A stretch of 64,000 bases of DNA from Durusdinium trenchii (lineage: Eukaryota; Sar; Dinophyceae; Suessiales; Symbiodiniaceae). Shown piece by piece: positions 1 to 11,446 of the stretch (the first letter of the stretch is position 1; every line of letters begins with the position of its first letter). A program made the position numbers and the translations under genes. A model generated the notes under the pieces. The model was not told where the DNA came from, made no database searches, and saw only the letters and a program-made list of their open reading frames with translations. Location: contig CAXAMN010005335.1 of NCBI GenBank assembly GCA_963970005.1, positions 952,882-1,016,881 on the forward strand, in the 5' to 3' direction.

Positions 1-639
1 GCTTACACTAGCCAAATCACGTGAATGGGATGATCAGCTGGGGTTGAGATTGCAAAAGGCTTGCATGTTAAAACACAAAATGACCGGTTTTACTTCGATG
101 CTACACCCTCAAGGAGCTCCTGCTACACCCTGGGATACAGGCTGATACAGGTCCACAGGATTAGCTCAATTAACACCAATGGGGCTCCAAAATGGGATGC
201 CCAAACCCAACTATACCTAGCTGCCTCCTTCAGGGGGGATAGGATTCATGATCATACGTCCACTTGCGTCCAATCTCATGGGAGTGTGGGACTCCAGTGT
301 GGACCCGACCTCCCTTCCCAAGCTGACTGCTTATGCCCTATAGAAACCACCACTTTGGGAAGACCGAGCCCAAGAGTTTTGACCGGCGTGTCAGACACGT
401 CCCGGGACGACCTGCTCGATCCCCGGCGGCTTGGGGCATTGGAATTGGAGCTTTGAGCAGCTGTTCAAAGCTGTTACTTTGTTGTACACCTGTCTGGCTT
501 CCAACGGACTGAAACACCAGTTCTCTGCTCTTGCGTTCAAGCTTCAGGGTTTGCAGAGCCGGCTGAGCTTGAGGAAAGAACATAAACACGTCTAACATCA
601 ATATACTAACCAGTGTTGAGTTCGGAACGCCAGCCATAG
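1..639. other. No gene recognised; left edge
   Basis: This is mixed-composition DNA with short open frames on both strands, none with recognisable protein character. A minus-strand open frame reaches from the neighbouring repeat down to about 338. Its hydrophobic part is translated repeat sequence (see 640-985), so I do not call it a gene. Confidence 0.5.
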
Positions 640-985
640 GTACAAGTAGCCAACATAATGTTCGAAAGCAAACAAAAAGCGCACCACATAAGTAAAGCAC
701 ACAATAAAAAACATCAAAAACATGTAGCTTTGCGTGTTCATTATTGTTGTTGTTCATTATTGCCGCTTTTTGTTGCCTTGTGTGTCTTCCGCTTTCTTTC
801 TTAGGAGCGTACATCGAATATGTCTGACGGGTAAAAGTCTCAGAAGTGCAAAAGTTGTACAGTACCCCAGTAAAAAACAACAAACACATGAGCAAAACAA
901 ATGCAACAACAAAGCACATTGCGTTACTGTTGCATTTCATTTGCTTTTTGTATTTTGTTGTGTCTCACAAATAGCATCAAATAAC
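640..985 (+). repeat. Dispersed AAC/GCAAAC-rich repeat, copy 1
   Basis: This stretch matches, in reverse orientation, 58690-59095. Shared landmarks are the block around GACGGGTAAAAGTCTCAGAAGT (803-845) beside GGAGCGTACA, an AAACATGTAGCTTTGCG-like block near 717, and TATGGCTGGCG at the far end (reverse strand here, near 635). Between them lie runs of AACAAC, GCAAAAC and TTTTGTTG. Reading frames across it give Lys/Asn-rich or Leu/Phe/Cys-rich peptides in both copies, which follow from the low-complexity core. I do not recognise the family. The ends are approximate. Confidence 0.65.
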
Positions 986-1065
986 AAAAAAAACATCTTA
1001 AAAGTGACCTTTCGAGGCCATCAGAGAGTCACTTTGAAGAACCAGGAATATCAAATCTTTACGTC

Positions 1066-1176
1066 TACCAGCAGTCACAGAGCTCGGGGTGGTGTGGCTC
1101 GTCCCATCCAGTGAGTGGATGTCCTGGGCACCCCGACTTCCTCCATGGATCGCACCCCGACATGTGACTGCTGGTA
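1066..1176. repeat. Foldback element, 14-bp perfect arms
   Basis: The left arm TACCAGCAGTCACA (1066-1079) is the exact reverse complement of the right arm TGTGACTGCTGGTA (1163-1176). Pairing continues inwards, with TCGGGGTG on the left facing CACCCCGA on the right. The whole unit of about 110 bp could fold into a hairpin. It looks like a small non-autonomous inverted-repeat element. I see no clear target-site duplication. Confidence 0.6.
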
Positions 1177-1429
1177 TATACATGCGGTACGGCGGTACTC
1201 GTTTTCAATTACAACACGAACGATCGACAATTTAATGTACGCACCCTCCACCCGTTGCTCCCGAAACCGTTTCATTAGCTATTAGCGTCAGAATCAGTGA
1301 AACACCGGCTAAAACAACACACGACCAACTACCAGCAACTACCCTGCTGCCATATGCTTTCTCATGACCATGAATTTCTCCACAAATCAAAAGTTGTGTT
1401 TTTCTTTATACAAATATTTGTACTTCTAC

Positions 1430-1760
1430 CACGGCTACTAGTAACACTAGAAGCTACTTGTAACAAGGGCATTGCGACTAGTAGCTATAGGATGCTACTG
1501 GCTAATTACGTAGCAATTGCATTCTTTTGACATCTCGACCGCCTGTGCTCGTTTTAGCTCGGCGAGGCCACGACCTGAGATGGATCGCGTGGGATGGGCG
1601 GGTGAAGGGCTCCATTCAAGAAGCTACTAGTAAGAAGTGCATCGCCACTAGTAACAAGGGCACTACTATATAGTAGTAACAAGAAGCTACTAGTAGCGAT
1701 GCACTTGATACTAGTAGGTTCTTGTCATTGTTACTATATAGTAGTAATGCCCTTGATGGG
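1430..1760. repeat. GCTACTAG/AAGGGCATCGC repeat, two clusters
   Basis: Two clusters (about 1433-1520 and 1616-1760) are built from the words GCTACTAGTAG, AACAAGGGCA, GCATCGC and their reverse complements. The second cluster is largely an inverted repeat: AACAAGGGCACTACTATATA on the left faces TATATAGTAGTAATGCCCTT on the right. The same words recur at 9.7, 11.8, 52.6, 53.2 and 54.4 kb. I know this vocabulary from Symbiodiniaceae genome sequence. It is non-coding here. Confidence 0.7.
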
Positions 1761-4700
1761 TTATGATGAGTTGCTCGAGATAGGGTTGCTCAAGTCGTTC
1801 CAGATTGCTCACAAATTCATCACTGTTCAATCAACAGGCGTCAAAACGAGACAAAATGCGCCTGTGTTTCTATATATGTATCATTGACCGGTATATTCAT
1901 TTCATTTGTTGCTGAAGCTTTAAAAGCGGTCAAGGAAAACTCGCGGACAAACAAATATCCCGCCGATCGCACATGATCGAAGTGTCCAACCACTTGAAAC
2001 CTTTGGAATCACATTTTTTTCACAGACCTTGGATCTCCCTATTTCACATCCATGTCAGGTGCTATGCCATCGACTTTCATGTCATTTGGCCGGGAGAAGC
2101 CCCACGGAATGCCGTGGTCCACCGGAATGCGGGTCTCGAGGCGCGTCTCGAGGCGCGTCTCTGGTGATGTCGCACTCACCAACACACGGTAGGTCCTCAT
2201 TATCATGTAGTAGACTCTTGATGAACAACCCCCCCCCCCATGACGAGGTTTTGCGGTGTTGCAACCCAATCCTGTTTCTTAAATCAAGAGTCTACACGAC
2301 TGTTAGACTAAGGAACCCAACAGTTGACTTCCAGGATCTTCCGATCTTACACGTTTGGTGTCACGGAAGACGAACATACTTGTCATGTCGTGAAAACCCA
2401 CGTTTTCCGTCCCAGCGACGAATGGATTCCAAGCGCTCCCAGCACTCCATGGGCCACGCGCGACGTGCCAAGGCGTCGTGGAGGATGCTTTTGTTTGGTT
2501 CTTCAGTGCTGCGTCTGAGTGGCTGTTGTGATTCTTGTTGCAGTTGTTAACAGTTGAATGCTTGTTAACAGTTAAAGACACAACTTGTTGGTTGTTTAAA
2601 TCCATGTGTCTTTCAAGTTGAATGCTTTAGTTGACCGGTGTAGAGGATGTTAAATTTGTATATATCCGGATGGCATGTCATAAACAACTGCATGTGACAA
2701 TTAATCTCGGCTCATTGCGGCCAGATGTTCTTATTCATCAACTCTGGCCCAGGCCAACAGTACCCCGGAAAATCGCTGAAAGCCACAAAGATACCGTCCA
2801 ACTGGTTTGGCCTCAAAAGAACCCTCACACATCCACAAAAAGATACAAAAAACAAACTACTGTGTGAGTCGCGATTGTAGAGCATCGCCATGTTCGTTGT
2901 GCGGCTTAGACTGCTAATTCTAACCACCTGGTACACCTGCTAGTTGGATAATTATGAGGTGTATATATATATATATACATACAAGATCAAGCACATGAAT
3001 GAATACTTGAGAAGCACCCTCCTTGCAGGGAAAACAGCCCTAGGGATGTGCTCGTCTTGGCCACAAGAAGCTGGCTGACTGTGACTTGAGGCTGTGGATC
3101 AACCCCTCTACATATTATGCTGATTCATCTCCCACCCACCCATGCTCCATGTCTTTCACTGTTCGGTCCCAAAGCTCCGTAAAGACCACACATCTAAACC
3201 CCTGAGCTGCGCAGCTGCGCAGCTTCCAGCGGCTTTTGCTTTTGGATGGCTCCTATCCGGTGCCCTGAACCCGACGACCCTACGAGCAGTGCAAAGCTGC
3301 TTGGATGAACTGCGAGCTTCCGGGAGCTCGGGAGGCGCGGACCGTCCCGCGCGGTGGCCGTTTGCGCCAGTTGTCCGGGCGTGGCTGTCCGGTGGCGTTG
3401 TCTGCAAGAGATGATGACATGACATTGGCCTCAAGAGTTTCGGAATTGGACCTCTTTTGGAGCTGTTACTGTTTATGGAGCTTGTTGTAATTATTGTTCC
3501 TTGTCACCGAAAGAAGCCCCAAAGCCAGCTCCACATCCAGTTCTGATTCCAGTGTGATGCAATACATCAATTATCATTATATAATATAAATATAATTAAG
3601 CCATTAATTGCCCTAATTACACAATGGCTGCTAATACGCAAAGCCGGCAAAGCCCCCCCAAATTGTGTTGAGACCATGCACAGATTGGGCAATGCAAGCA
3701 AAATCAAGCAAAGGTTGAACCAAGCTCTGTCATTTGATGCATCTTGAGAAGCACTGATCAGGGCCAATGTTCACTTCTGACGTCTCTGGTGAGATAGATG
3801 TAAAATTGCCGGCCTGAACCTGAACCTCACGTGGCTCAGGATTTCACCCTCCATACCAAAACCTCTCGGCAAAGTCCTGCGACAGTGAACGATTCGATGT
3901 CACTTAACTTCGTTTAGCATGGAGGTTTTGACATGGGCTTGCTTGGCTCAGCTTCTGAATCTGCTTCGATTCACACCCCTACAGCCATTGCGGGACCGAC
4001 GTGCTTCCTTGGGCATTGATCCCGCTCTTTCTCTTCAAAGTTACGGGGCTTCTTCCAAACCTCCCACCCCAAAAAGGCGCTGTCACAAAACCATACAAAA
4101 CCTGGTTTAGATGAGTCATGATGAGTCTTCTGAGAATGATCTCCCCTTTTGGTCCAAGAATTGTTGAGTCTTCTTTGAACCCTTGACCACAACATGCTGC
4201 AGCCTCAATCCTTGACTACATCCTCTTACCTACTCTCCGCGCAGGTCGCCTACCGCTGGCCTGACACCCAAATGGGGCACCTACAGCTGCTTCGGTCGCC
4301 ACGAGGTAGCTGCAGTGCATCCGTCGAGGACACCACCTTTGACGTTGATGAACACACCTCCGTTTCCCCAGTCCCAACCAGAACGAAACGGATGGAACTC
4401 CCCCTGTCCCAGCCAAGCAAGCCATGTAAAGGATCCCAAGCAAGCCATGTTGGAACAACATGGAACAACCATGAGTGAGCCACCATGTGTTTCTGTTTGT
4501 TTGGGGGTTCCAAGGGGCCATGGCATCGGCACTGGCACCATGTGTCGACGCCCTGACAGTGCCATCAAACCTCGGCCCACTGTATAGCCCCAAACCCATC
4601 GAACCACGTCGGTGTCGAACCACTGTCGACCGTGGCACTGTCGGTGGATCCGACAGGGAGTTCTCGGAGGATTCTAGGGCACCTCGGAATGGTCCTTGAA

Positions 4701-5122
4701 GATATCCATAAGAGGATTGTTTAGGGCTCCATAGACTTTTGCCACAGCACATTGTCAGAAACGAAGGATCGAGCTTGTGCAGGAAAAGATGGAGTTAGCC
4801 CTAGCCGTAATCACCCTTGAGAACAGTTCTATGGCCCATGCCCTGAACGCCTATGAAAGCCATTACCAGTCGGAACCCTTACAGGAAACATAGCACCCGT
4901 TCACCCTCACAATTCTTTAAGCTTTTGCATTAGGGCTTAGGCTTTTTCTCGAACGCCCACACGTCAAACCCGGCGATCGCTACGGCGATCGCTAGCCGCC
5001 ATCGCTCGGCCAGATCTGCTGGCCATTTACCACTGCACCGCTTGAAGCAACAGCCAAGGTTTTGCTAAAGCTGGGAGAAAGGTGAAAGCTCCATCCCCAG
5101 TGCCGATTCTAACAAAATTCTC
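1761..5122. other. No gene recognised; minor repeats
   Basis: I see no convincing exon in this stretch. It contains a 12-bp tandem repeat of TCTCGAGGCGCG at 2134-2160 (about 2.2 copies), a C run near 2229-2238 and a short TA run near 2960-2975. Open frames exist on both strands (for example minus-strand 4216-4752) but overlap one another and have no recognisable domain. Confidence 0.45.
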
Positions 5123-5428
5123 ATGTCTGGTTCGATGAGAACACCTGAATACTCTTTTACCCCACTTGATTGCAAATTATCGTGGCTTTGTCCGAAGAGG
5201 GATCACGTAAGACTAAGTACTTCTCGCCCTTTTGAAATGCAGCTGCAATTGGCCGGCCTGAGCGGAACGAATCCACTTGTGCATGTGCAAGCAGGATTGT
5301 TGGCCAGATCCACAGAGTGTGCTTCACCAAAGGAGCCCTCTTTGATCCGTAAGAAGGCAAGAATTCTTCACTTTTATCTGGAGGGGAGAACTCATGCTGA
5401 TCTCAAAGGATGCTGCTTCGAGAACTAA
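5123..5428 (+). CDS. Weak ORF, 101 codons, unrecognised
   Basis: A plus-strand open frame starts at an ATG and has balanced amino-acid composition (for example LCPKRDHVRLSTSRPFEMQL). A second plus-strand frame (5410-5664, starting MLLRELMNQNVLRHTSDASR) overlaps its end. The minus strand also has a plausible frame here, so strand and status are unsure. I assign no function. It is listed because this is one of the few non-repetitive, protein-like stretches in the left flank. Confidence 0.2.
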   Translation: MSGSMRTPEYSFTPLDCKLSWLCPKRDHVRLSTSRPFEMQLQLAGLSGTNPLVHVQAGLLARSTECASPKEPSLIRKKARILHFYLEGRTHADLKGCCFEN

Positions 5429-6767
5429 TGAACCAGAATGTTTTAAGGCACACCTCTGATGCATCAAGGATCATCAAGGCCACTGCAAATCTGAAAAACG
5501 GTGCCGTGTTCTCTGCCCACGGTGTGCCGGTCCTGAAAGCTTTCGAGCTAGAGTTTATCGGTCCACCTCGTGTGGGAACGGTTGGTGGGGACACACCCAA
5601 ACACTGTCACACTGTAATGGTATATATTTATACCGTATGTATTTATACGTATTTGATACATTGACCCCTGCAACCACCCCAAAGTACGGTATATGTGCCA
5701 GGCTTTTCGCGACTGCCATAAAATAAGGAGTGTTTGGACAAAGGTGAACCGAACCTTCCATCGGTTGGATGTTTTATGGTGGAAACCAATGTTGCATAAT
5801 TCTGCTCGGTTTTGCAGGGTGATCCATGGTACTTCGTAGCGATGATCGCGAGTTTCTCGGGTAAGACTTTGAGATGAAGTGCTTCACCTTTCGTGGAGCC
5901 GTGGGAGATCCCTGCAGTGTGGAGCTGAGTAGAAGCCCTTCTCCGTTCCAGCATCCTGGAGGAGTCCTCTCCCTCACATGGACAAACGCAAAAAAAAACA
6001 AGAGCAGTTCTCAAGACAAGCAAGCTAATCATCGTTCCATGGTGGATTTGGCGACAATTGGAAAGGTTCTCTTTAGGATAATCCGGCCTCTGTGCTGTGT
6101 TCACACGACCATCTCCAAAACCATGTTTGGCTTTTGGCTTGCCAGACTTTATTTCACAACTCCTTCTGTCATGCCGACAACTATTTGGGCCCTGATTTGA
6201 GGGTTTCTGCTGCCTTTGGTGAGCACCATTGCTTGAAGCACACATTTAAACGTGCGCAATAGCTTATCGAACATATGTATATACATATGTATAACGTATA
6301 GAAAACAATGAGACTATAATGAACTAACTGTTGATGGAAGAAACATCTGCACAGAACACCCAACAAAACTCCAACAGGTCTCCACAAGTTCCAACCGTTC
6401 GTTCCAGCGTCCATGCACCGCGGCGATCGACCTGGGTTCGTTGAGAAATGAGACACCAATGTCGGGGGAGGATTGAGACACCCGATGTCATGTTTGCGTG
6501 GCTCGTCCGAGGGGTGTGAGGTCAAAGAACATGATATAAATGATCGATGTATATAACATCATCTCCAATTCTCACTAGAAGTCCAGAGACGATATTTGGC
6601 CCCAGTATGCCCCAGTGAAGTAAGGAAATTCCGTTCCTGGTCGTGAAACCCTTGGAACTGGTGGTCCTAGGGGTCATGAAAACACCGTGCTCCAGAACTT
6701 CTGCAAAGATTGCAAAGTTACTAGTCACATGATGGAACCTGAAACTTGATCCATTGAAGACCATGTT
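5429..6767. other. No gene assigned; long antisense ORF
   Basis: A 200-codon minus-strand open frame covers 5643-6245. It has no recognisable motif, and a 108-codon plus-strand frame overlaps it, so neither is accepted. Short TATACATATG-type runs occur near 6275-6295. The rest up to the assembly gap shows nothing I can name. Confidence 0.35.
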
Positions 6768-6777
6768 NNNNNNNNNN
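6768..6777. other. Assembly gap (10 N)
   Basis: Ten consecutive N mark a scaffold join of unknown true size. Repeated words lie just to the right (next entry), so repeat collapse is a possible cause of the break. Open frames that cross the gap are artefacts. Confidence 0.98.
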
Positions 6778-6799
6778 ATGGCCGATTTGGTCCAGCCCG

Positions 6800-6936
6800 A
6801 CACCCGGATCCACAGCTCTCCACCCGGATCCACATACCTTCTCAGAAGGCACGACTGGACGCGACGCCTGGCGCCAGTGCATGAAGGTGTCAGGTGTCGA
6901 ACACATAATCCTCAAAAAGAGGGTATGTGGATCCGG
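6800..6936. repeat. Direct repeat plus 15-bp inverted repeat beside gap
   Basis: ACCCGGATCCACA occurs twice in tandem register (starting near 6802 and 6823). The second copy is also the left arm of a perfect 15-bp inverted repeat: CCGGATCCACATACC at 6824-6838 and its reverse complement at 6922-6936. CCTTCTCAGAAGG follows the left arm, as in the CCCTAGGG element family at 13.9, 45.9, 47.3 and 47.8 kb. I read this as a diverged member of that family. Confidence 0.6.
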
Positions 6937-8469
6937 ACACCCAGTGCTCGCCAGTCCTTCTCATCGATGGTTGGGAAAATCGTGGCCGAGCCCATTCTGC
7001 TGCGCACTCGGTCATAGGCTTCCTGGGTGGAGCTACGATCGCCCATCGCTGAAAGTCGGACTTCAACTCTTGTTGAGGTTGCAGCCCCAATCTCGCCTAC
7101 AGCTTTTGGTGAGAGATATGGGTGGATCTTGCTTGAAGGTAAATACTATATAGGCTTGGGCCGCCAAAACCTTCACAGACCGCAGTGATGGTTTGGCTTG
7201 TTCAACAGCCCGACGTACGTATTTAGAGTTCAATGTGGGTTCAGTTCATGGACTTGAGAGAACCACTTCCTCACTTTTCCAAAGCCTCAATTGTTTGCAT
7301 TTGGTTGATTCATTGTCATCCATGCAAACAGGCAATATTTTTATGTAAACGACTCTGCTCGCCGGTTGAAAAGAGTTCACCGTTTTCCGCATGGTCATTT
7401 GCAAGGGACACCAATCTCGGACACTCCATGGCATATTTACCTACATCGGATTGGTTTAATGATGTTTGATGGGGTAATGTAGGTGTATATATATACCCTA
7501 TAGTTACTATAATTACTATACATGATTCTATTATCTTCTATCCATGGATGTTTGGGGAATCCCAAAAAGGTTCACCAATGACGGTTGCCCACCGGCCTGT
7601 CCAATCTATATACGTGCGCCATGAATCTCGAATCTCAGCTGCCCCGAGCTCCGAGTTCGGCAAACAAAAATCCCACCACCAGCCAGCCGTTCCCACCGAC
7701 ATGGAACTCCTGGCAGTGAAAATTCGGAACTCCTGCCAACCAACTGACCTCTTCACTTTTGCTGCGCGCTCGTGCCGATACTTGGTCGCTGAGAGTCCCT
7801 GACGAATGTGATGCCACTGAGTTTTCCTCTATTCAGCTGCTAGGACAACCTATACCTGTTTATCCTGTTTGTGAGTGTGCTACTTGAGCGAAATAACAAA
7901 AATTCATCTGTTACCGTTACCCCTCCTGATTTGGGGATGGGTCAAGACTTGGAGTCCCAACAGCATGTAGCTTGACCTGCCAGGTGGAAGTGTCAGACCG
8001 GAGCGCAAGTCATGTCGGTAGGTCAACCAAGGTATCCTGGTGTTGACACAACCATATCGTTTGGCCAACCCACTCCCTGAGCGCCCGGGCTAAACTGAAC
8101 ATTCGCCGCCTTGGTCCATCTTCTGTCAAACATCTGTCATCGGGTGGTGATCACAGCTACTGTCGCAAAACAAAACATATGCCAGCATAGACCCCAACAA
8201 GTTTCAACATTTTATTGGGCGTCAACTCCTTGAATTCCAATATTGGTGGCAAAGTCTGTATTGGGAATGACATATAAACAACACATTAAAGAAAAGGATG
8301 GTTCCTGATTCCCGAGGCCACATGTGCAAACACGAAGGCATATGAGAAAATCCGAGGATGATATCAAGCGCTGCATCACTCTTGCATTCACACATACCCG
8401 GGGAGAAAGTGAAAGCGGGCCAAGCAGGGGATAAGGCCGGGACGAGGCGGTGATCAAGGGGCCAGAAGA
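6937..8469. other. No gene recognised
   Basis: A few open frames of 60-110 codons overlap on opposite strands without recognisable motifs. A short TATATATAC palindrome lies near 7485-7495. I find no exon with convincing splice signals. Confidence 0.45.
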
Positions 8470-8870
8470 AAGGCCCACGGCACCCATGCCGCGGCCAAGC
8501 AGGACACACAGACCCGGACAAGGATTGGACAAGGCCAGGCCTGGACAAGACGGCGGAGCTCAACAAGGACAGCAGGGCCTAGGGTGTGGCCAAGCCGGAC
8601 ACACGGACCCAGACAAGGCCTGGACATCTGTTTGGGGAACAAGGGAGGACACAGCGCGGCCAGAGAACAGCAGGAGGACACCAAGAGGACAAAACAAGGA
8701 CACACATATCGCCAGCGTGGCCGGAGGACATCTAGAACCAGGAGGACAAGAGGAGGACACAGGACAGCAGGAGGACACCAGGACAAGAGGAGGACACGGG
8801 TTTGCGAGCGCGGCCAGCAGGACAACTGGAGGACAAGAAGAGGACAACAGGAGGACAACACCCAAACGAA
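8470..8870. repeat. Degenerate AGGACA-rich tract
   Basis: About 400 bp are dominated by irregular repeats of GGACA, AGGACA and GAGGACAC, which makes the plus strand purine-rich. Units vary in spacing, so it is not a clean microsatellite. All frames stay open for long distances because of this composition. The minus strand reads as Ser/Cys/Pro/Leu-rich peptide and the plus strand as Gly/Arg/Thr/Gln-rich peptide, and both are likely artefacts. Strong strand asymmetry could favour unusual DNA structure, which is inference. Confidence 0.75.
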
Positions 8871-9508
8871 GGGTTCAGGGGTGCGGCGAAAGACTGTGGC
8901 CAGTGTCTTTTTCCTAAGAGAGAACCCCAACAGTGTTTACTGTTTGAGGGAAAACGCACCAGGTTGTATGATCATGCGTATGGGACACGTATGGAGATCT
9001 TGAAGGAATGGTTGATAATGGTTGGGTGATGGGTGTATGCACATCTATATCACATGGAGCTCAACATTTCACCATGCGTGTCTCGTGTCTCCTCTTCCAC
9101 ACGTTCATCTTGCATGCCTCGTTCTGTGATTTGTCCTTGTGGGAGAGGGACTCAAGAAGGAATTTGCTTTCCGCTAGTACTGCTGGAAGGGGGTTGGGGG
9201 TCTCCGAAGGCACAAGACAACATGAAAACTGAAAGACAACACACATACTGAGCACAAAATTGAACACCTGAAGGGAACACAAAGCAAACAACACAACTGA
9301 TGGATTTAGTAAACTGAAACAAAGGGTATCGTAAATGGAAGGGTTTGGGAGGTCATGTTAAGAGAGGTACAACTGGAGGAAGCAGAAAGGCAAAGGCAAC
9401 CTGAGGAGTCTTTAGAAAAACGCAGCAAAAAGGATGACTCTAGGTATCCCACCTCCTGCACCACTCGGCTGGTTCTAAAATCTTCTAAGAAATCTGTGTT
9501 TTGCGCAG
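8871..9508. other. No gene recognised
   Basis: Unremarkable sequence between the AGGACA tract and the exon candidate at 9509. The words TGCACCACTCG and TTTTGCACCACTCG occur about 55 bp apart at 9460-9530, a small direct repeat. An open frame from 9355 runs through this stretch and into the downstream repeat, so I do not treat it as a gene. Confidence 0.4.
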
Positions 9509-9640
9509 TCCGTGTCTTTTGCACCACTCGAACGTGTCGGGCGTCGTTTGCTTCACCTGGACCCGAACAACAAAGCAACGCTGTTTCCGCTGGGCTGGGA
9601 GGAGGACAAGTCCTTTTCCGTCAAGGTGTGCAACGCGTAG
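9509..9640 (+). CDS. Candidate terminal exon, unrecognised
   Basis: A pyrimidine-containing acceptor TTTTGCGCAG ends at 9508. After it, 43 codons read in phase 0 to a TAG stop at 9638-9640. The peptide looks soluble and protein-like (its second half contains HLDPNNKATLFPLGWEEDKS). No upstream exon could be linked and no family is recognised. A GCTACTAG repeat starts 35 bp downstream. It could be a last exon of a plus-strand gene or a gene remnant. Confidence 0.3.
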   Translation, partial: SVSFAPLERVGRRLLHLDPNNKATLFPLGWEEDKSFSVKVCNA

Positions 9641-9674
9641 AGCATCACAAAACCTCGATGCAAATGGAAAAAAC

Positions 9675-9765
9675 GAAGCTACTAGGGGCTCCTGGCCTTA
9701 CTACTACGAGCAAGAAACTACTAGCAACAAAGGGCATCGCTACCTTCACGGAGCAACGGCAAACT
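9675..9765 (+). repeat. GCTACTAG repeat, 'LLGAPG' orientation
   Basis: The copy reads GAAGCTACTAGGGGCTCCTG followed by GCCTTACTACTACGAGCAAG and AAGGGCATCGCTACC. In the frame entering from the left it translates as LLGAPGLTT, the peptide often seen where gene models run into this repeat. Similar copies lie at 52.6 and 53.2 kb. Confidence 0.75.
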
Positions 9766-11341
9766 TTCAGAACTTTCAGCTCTGTCGGGGCATTCGCTCC
9801 AGGAACATCTCATCTCTCATCCGCTGGAAGAACTTACACGTACTCAGGTGCGGCACCAAAACAGTGGAAGGTATGGAGCCACTCCCATGTAGCTGGCTCT
9901 GTCCCAACACTTTGATGTTGGGGGAGCAACGCCCACAGATCTTCCCAAACAGGCAGGCCATCGCCATCCACAATTCTTTCAGGTACAAAAGAACTGCTAA
10001 CAAACATCAAATATACTGAAGATGATCCCAGTCAGATCTGTTGTAAAGAAACCACGGGGCAAATCAGGGGGCTATGATGTATCACGACTGTCGTGATGCA
10101 TCATGTCATTAGGTAATGCATAATGGCTATGCGTCTATACCTATTATATGTCTAAACTCCTGTGACATGGATAAACTATGTAACATTAATCTAGGAGAGA
10201 TAGGTTTGTGTAATATATATATATATATCGAAACTAACTAGTAAGAACATTATCATTCAAACTGTGCACGAGTTCCATATTGTCCAGTCTGAGGACACAG
10301 GTTTTGGAGAAACCATCAAGCCTGGAATGCTCGCTTGGTACCAGTAGCACCCAAAGTGCTAGCACTGGCCCAAACATCGCTTCCAGTCACTGGAAATAAA
10401 CCTATGGCTTGTCTTTCAGACACATTCAAAAACAAAAGCACTGGGTCATACCTGGATCTTTTGTCCTGACATCCTGTGGATGTGAGCACGCTGGGACAAA
10501 AGGCAGTTCTCCCGACAATGGCGCGTCATTCCTGCAAAGGCTGCAAAGGCATAACTAGACTGTGCCCGAACCTAAAAAGAACAAACGTTGATGCATGTCA
10601 AACACATCTACTACATACTACATAATCCCGAGTACCTATTAATAAACACTCCCAATTAAAAAACACCCCGTCCGAAACCCTAAGTTCGGTTTATATTTGC
10701 TTAAATTACCGCCCTTTGAAGCCGCTACTAAACTACCAACATGGTCGATTTTGGGGGTAGTTTCTTTTATTAGGTTCCAAAAACAACCGTAACTGCCCAC
10801 ATCTGTCCGCCCTGTGTATCCACCATGACACGCCGCGTTTACACCAGCAGGTTTTCCTTCCTCCAATGGCACGGACTCGCGCAAACGCACTTGCCACCGA
10901 GGTCGTGCAAAACCGCATGGCACAGCGACATCACCTTGCGAAAGCTTTGGTTGTCAGTCTAATGAATCAGTATTCTAATAAAGGTTTTTGTAGGGGAAAA
11001 GGAAGACCCTTCGATCTGGAGGTTTTTTGCATTATTTTGATACGAGTTTAATAAAGGATTTTGTATTACATTTTTATGGATTACTTTTTTGTTTTGAAGC
11101 TCTTCCCAGGTGACCCGATTTTGCACCTTCCAATTTCAGGGACCCCCTATTAGAAAAAATGCGACCGAGTTTCTCTTATTAGGGGAGGGGGGGGGCTGTG
11201 TTATTAATAGGTGGATGGGATTAATTCGTCATTGAACACCACAAGAGTTCACCACTTTGGCAAGACCCCTTGTCATCCACATTCGGCTCCCCCAACCAAA
11301 CACCAAAGACTTGCTTTGTGCCGATCGGATGGGCACGTCAC
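9766..11341. other. No gene recognised; TA and G runs
   Basis: A (TA)n run lies near 10211-10229 and a G-rich run near 11176-11195. AT-rich sequence at 10570-11100 has many stop codons in all frames. I see nothing I can support as coding. Confidence 0.5.
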
Positions 11342-11446
11342 GTCTGCCGCCGCGTGGCCCTTGCGTGGCAACAGCCACTCTTCGATCCGCCGCAGGGCGC
11401 TTTTCATGTCGAAGCCCGGCACCGACGGAAGGCCGTAGTAGCCGAC
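11342..11446 (-). CDS. Candidate exon, minus strand, unrecognised
   Basis: On the minus strand an acceptor-like GACTGAG ends at 11447. It is followed by an in-frame segment (contains GYYGLPSVPGFDMKSALRRI then EEWLLPRKGHAAAD) that ends at a GTGACG donor. GC content is higher than in surrounding DNA. The plus strand is also open here, so the strand is not certain. No family is recognised, and neighbouring exons could not be linked. Confidence 0.28.

Noticed and set aside
338-940. 200-codon hydrophobic minus-strand ORF that could be a membrane protein
   Set aside because: Its hydrophobic part is translated dispersed repeat. The second copy at 58.7-59.1 kb gives similar peptides, so the openness comes from the repeat.
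6754-7017. ORFs running across the N stretch
   Set aside because: They depend on unknown bases, so the frame across the gap is meaningless.
8454-8930. 158-codon minus-strand and 155-codon plus-strand ORFs
   Set aside because: Both lie over the AGGACA tract and reflect its lack of stop codons, not selection.
9355-9915. 186-codon plus-strand ORF starting MLREVQLEEAERQRQPEE
   Set aside because: It runs straight through a GCTACTAG repeat (LLGAPGLTT) and conflicts with a better-supported splice-bounded frame at 9509-9640.
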